DNA of 64,000 bases, from contig JAFQEE010000018.1 in the NCBI GenBank assembly GCA_017399175.1, positions 24,000-87,999 on the forward strand, in the 5' to 3' direction. The stretch is from Clostridia bacterium (GTDB lineage: Bacteria; Bacillota; Clostridia; Oscillospirales; Acutalibacteraceae). This document shows positions 61,978-64,000 of this stretch, in pieces. The position numbers were made by a program, and so were the translations under genes. A model generated the notes under the pieces. It was not told where the DNA came from. It ran no database searches and saw nothing but the letters and a program-made list of their open reading frames with translations. Within the stretch, counting starts at the first letter, position 1. The number at the start of each line of letters is the position of its first letter.

Positions 61978-63473
61978 TAGAGAAAAAACTGCGTAACGGT
62001 CAAGTCGTTAAGGCATATCCTATTTCTAACTCACAGAAAATGATGTTCTTAATGTCACTTAAATACGGTTCGGGATATCCTGTAAACAATATCGGTTGCG
62101 GATATTACTGGCAGGGTGATTTGCACATAGGCATTCTGAAGGAATCCGTTTATGAGGCAATCGAGCGTTGCGACACAATGCGACTTCGTTTCACAAAGGA
62201 TAAAAAGGTAAGTCTTAATCTTCATCAGTATGTTACTGAAAAGAGCGAACTCGTTATTGAAGACTGGGATTACAGCTATAAAACAATCGAAGAAGCTGAA
62301 GAAGAACTTACAAAAATATCAAGACAGAATATTCCGATGTATGAGTGTGAGGTTCACAAGATTGCTGTTGTTAAGTTCAAAAACGGTTATCACGGACTTT
62401 TCATAAGATTCCATCACCTTGCTATGGATGCTTATTCAGTTAAGATGTTCTTAAATGATGTTATTGAAATCTACAAGAGCAAGACTCAGGGTACTCCTTA
62501 TCCCAAGCCAATGCGACCATATATTCCGGTGCTTGAAAAGGAACTTGAATATCAGGAATCAGAACAGTGTGAAATCGACAAGAAGTATTGGTATGATTCA
62601 CTTGCAAAATCAACTGAGCCAATCTTTACTGACTTTATGATTGACAATCGTCTTAAACATCAGCAGGAAAAGAATCCGGGTCAGAGATATGCTGACATTC
62701 ATTCAGGACTTCCTGATGCTGACATTTTCAATATGAGTATGAGTGCAGAAGACAGCGAAAAGGTTATGAAACTCTGTAATGACCGAAATCTTTCAATTTT
62801 TGCTGTACTTTCAATGGGTGTTCGTACAGGTCTTTCTTGCTTTAACGATAATCAGGAAGATGTTTCTTTCAAAATGATTATCAACCGTCGCGGTACAATT
62901 GCTGAAAAGAAATCAGGCGGTCTTCGTATAAACTTCTTACCTATGAGAAGTATCATCAAACCTGAAGAAACATTCGTTGGTGCTGTACAGAAGATTTCTG
63001 AAGTTCAGAACGAAATGTATCAGCACGCAAGTTTGAGTTTTATGGAAACTCTCAAGGAAAGACACAAGTCAATGCCTGAAAACTCAAAGGCTGACTCAAC
63101 ATATGACAGCTTTGGTCTTTCATATCAGCCACTTATGAAGAGTACATATATTGACGAGGAAATGGAAAAGACTGCCAAGAGCATCTGGTACAACAACGGC
63201 TCGACAATGATTCCTCTCTATGTTACAATCAGACACAGAAAACAGGATAACGGTCTTGATTTCTGTTTTGAATACAGAAAAGAGCCACCTGCAGAATATG
63301 ACCTTCGTCTTCTCTATACTAAAATCGAAAAATCACTCGTTTTGGGTGCTGAAAACCCTGACATTACAGTCGGAGAAATACTCCAGAAAATCGCACTTAC
63401 AGATGCAGAAAGGAACGGTAAACCGGAATGCAAGAATTCACACAACTTGTTGAAATCCTTGAAAACTACGTGA
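61974..63473 (+). CDS. Standalone condensation-domain protein
   Basis: A 499-residue NRPS condensation-like protein. Core motif FHHLAMDAYSV carries HHxxxDA with the catalytic second His. PISNSQKMMFLMSL near the N-terminus and MIINRRGTI fit the C-domain fold, but similarity to textbook C domains is otherwise modest. It would join an acyl group on the carrier protein to an amine or alcohol. It overlaps the ligase gene by 4 bp and the carrier gene by 46 bp, so stoichiometric coupling is likely. Confidence 0.8.
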   Translation: MIEKKLRNGQVVKAYPISNSQKMMFLMSLKYGSGYPVNNIGCGYYWQGDLHIGILKESVYEAIERCDTMRLRFTKDKKVSLNLHQYVTEKSELVIEDWDYSYKTIEEAEEELTKISRQNIPMYECEVHKIAVVKFKNGYHGLFIRFHHLAMDAYSVKMFLNDVIEIYKSKTQGTPYPKPMRPYIPVLEKELEYQESEQCEIDKKYWYDSLAKSTEPIFTDFMIDNRLKHQQEKNPGQRYADIHSGLPDADIFNMSMSAEDSEKVMKLCNDRNLSIFAVLSMGVRTGLSCFNDNQEDVSFKMIINRRGTIAEKKSGGLRINFLPMRSIIKPEETFVGAVQKISEVQNEMYQHASLSFMETLKERHKSMPENSKADSTYDSFGLSYQPLMKSTYIDEEMEKTAKSIWYNNGSTMIPLYVTIRHRKQDNGLDFCFEYRKEPPAEYDLRLLYTKIEKSLVLGAENPDITVGEILQKIALTDAERNGKPECKNSHNLLKSLKTT

Positions 63474-63658
63474 AAGTTGAAGACATCTCTCCCGAAAGCA
63501 ATTTTAGAGCTGATTTGGAAATGAGTTCATTCGACACAATGTGTCTTGTAACTGATGTTAAATCTGTTTTTGGTGTAAACCTTAAAGCAACTGATTTTAT
63601 TGATTATAAAACTGTCGGCGAAATGGCAAATTATATCGCATCAATCAGAACAAAGTAA
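63428..63658 (+). CDS. Acyl/peptidyl carrier protein
   Basis: A 76-residue carrier protein. The helix II motif is LEMSSFDTMCLVTDV, with Ser34 as probable phosphopantetheine site (LxMDSL equivalent), then FGVNLKATDFIDYKTVGEMANYI, typical of ACPs. The Asp before Ser is replaced by Ser (MSS), which is unusual. It is the last gene of the operon and overlaps the condensation gene by 46 bp; a terminator follows. A phosphopantetheinyl transferase is not present in the window. Confidence 0.85.
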   Translation: MQEFTQLVEILENYVKVEDISPESNFRADLEMSSFDTMCLVTDVKSVFGVNLKATDFIDYKTVGEMANYIASIRTK

Positions 63659-63686
63659 AAAAAGCACCCAGGAGGGTGCTTTTTTA
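63658..63686 (+). terminator. Intrinsic terminator after carrier protein gene
   Basis: AAAAAGCACCC pairs with GGGTGCTTTTT around AGGA and ends in a T-run, directly after the stop. Confidence 0.9.
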
Positions 63687-63687
63687 A

Positions 63688-63852
63688 TGAAGTAAATCCT
63701 TATGGATTTGTGAAGTATCCTACGGATGTGAAGTAGCTAACGCTGTGAAGTATGCCTTCGGCATATTAAGGATTTGCTTCATTTCATATTTACGACAGTA
63801 AATACTTCATAATCGTATGATTATTTCATATTGCGTAGCAATATTTCATTTT
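63688..63852. repeat. Hairpin-chain repeat, family B
   Basis: The same hairpin series as 55879-56042 in reverse complement: AAATCC/GGATTT, ATCC/GGAT, TAGC/GCTA, TATGCC/GGCATA, ATTTAC/GTAAAT and ATATTG/CAATAT, with linkers of the GTGAAGT or ATTTCAT type. Confidence 0.75.
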
Positions 63853-63871
63853 TATTCTCCCTTTATAGGAG

Positions 63872-64000
63872 TTTTATAATTTATCGGGGAGATTGAATTC
63901 TTGTCTCCCCTGAAAGGGGAGATGTCACCGTAAGGTGACAGAGGGGTTTGTGAAGATTCTCAATTAGTTTGTTGGTCAAAGAACAGACCCCTCAGTCTCA
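63872..64000. repeat. Dispersed intergenic repeat, incomplete at window edge
   Basis: It starts like family A (ATAATTTATCGGGGAG) and then has CTCCCCTGAAAGGGGAG and GTCACCGTAAGGTGAC hairpins. It is cut by the window end. No gene is visible. Confidence 0.55.

Overview
The window looks like a low-GC, spore-lineage clostridial chromosome, probably a gut commensal of the Oscillospiraceae/Ruminococcaceae type. This rests on the gene set: sigG-ylmC/ymxH, zapA-U32 peptidase, hemZ, an spoVB-like flippase next to mazG and an S4 protein, and pth-mfd. Most genes carry AGGAGG-type ribosome binding sites. No rRNA, tRNA or CRISPR array was recognised.

Positions 1 to about 26,830 are a mosaic of mobile and accessory DNA. 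A large serine recombinase gene (25214-26812) ends only about 20 bp before the point where the coding frame of the forespore sigma factor gene sigG begins abruptly, in the middle of conserved region 2. The whole left part of the window is therefore best read as the right arm of an integrative element that interrupts sigG, formally like the skin element in sigK. Inside it are: a decayed membrane-anchored gene (2-277); a Tn4451-like mobilizable module (serine recombinase, small protein, ParB, MobV relaxase, MobV-type oriT, and two promoters whose leaders contain small ORFs overlapping terminators); five unrecognised or poorly characterised genes (5563-9659); and a six-gene operon of resistance-type enzymes (GNAT, methyltransferase, nucleotidyltransferase, GNAT, APH-like kinase, small protein) behind an 18-codon leader peptide and terminator. 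Divergent from that operon lies a four-gene operon of a membrane NACHT-like NTPase, a small protein, an NSSS-type small protein and an atypical radical SAM enzyme. Further right are tnpV, an IS200 copy, a metallophosphoesterase-STAND locus broken by in-frame stops and a homopolymer frameshift, a GNAT relic and a frameshifted beta-family protein gene.

From 26,849 to the end the window is ordinary chromosome. There is a sporulation/division block (sigG 3' part, lipoprotein, ylmC/ymxH, zapA, U32 peptidase, dut). A long minus-strand housekeeping block follows (S4 protein, HU, mazG, spoVB-like, nucleoside kinase, hemZ, MBL hydrolase, dtd, relA, recJ). A plus-strand block then encodes a standalone GlmU-type acetyltransferase, pth, mfd, a DUF554 protein, an LtaS-like sulfatase and a phosphoesterase. 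The right end holds an MFS transporter, a CREST-like membrane protein, three tandem paralogous envelope proteins, a secreted ceramidase-like enzyme and, divergently, a compact adenylation-condensation-carrier protein operon.

The intergenic regions of the chromosomal half carry two families of dispersed repeats. One is a mosaic element with terminal inverted repeats and internal palindromes (31068, 42692, 51990, 57148). The other is a chain of tiny hairpins joined by a TTTCAT-like linker (31715, 55879, 57476, 63688).
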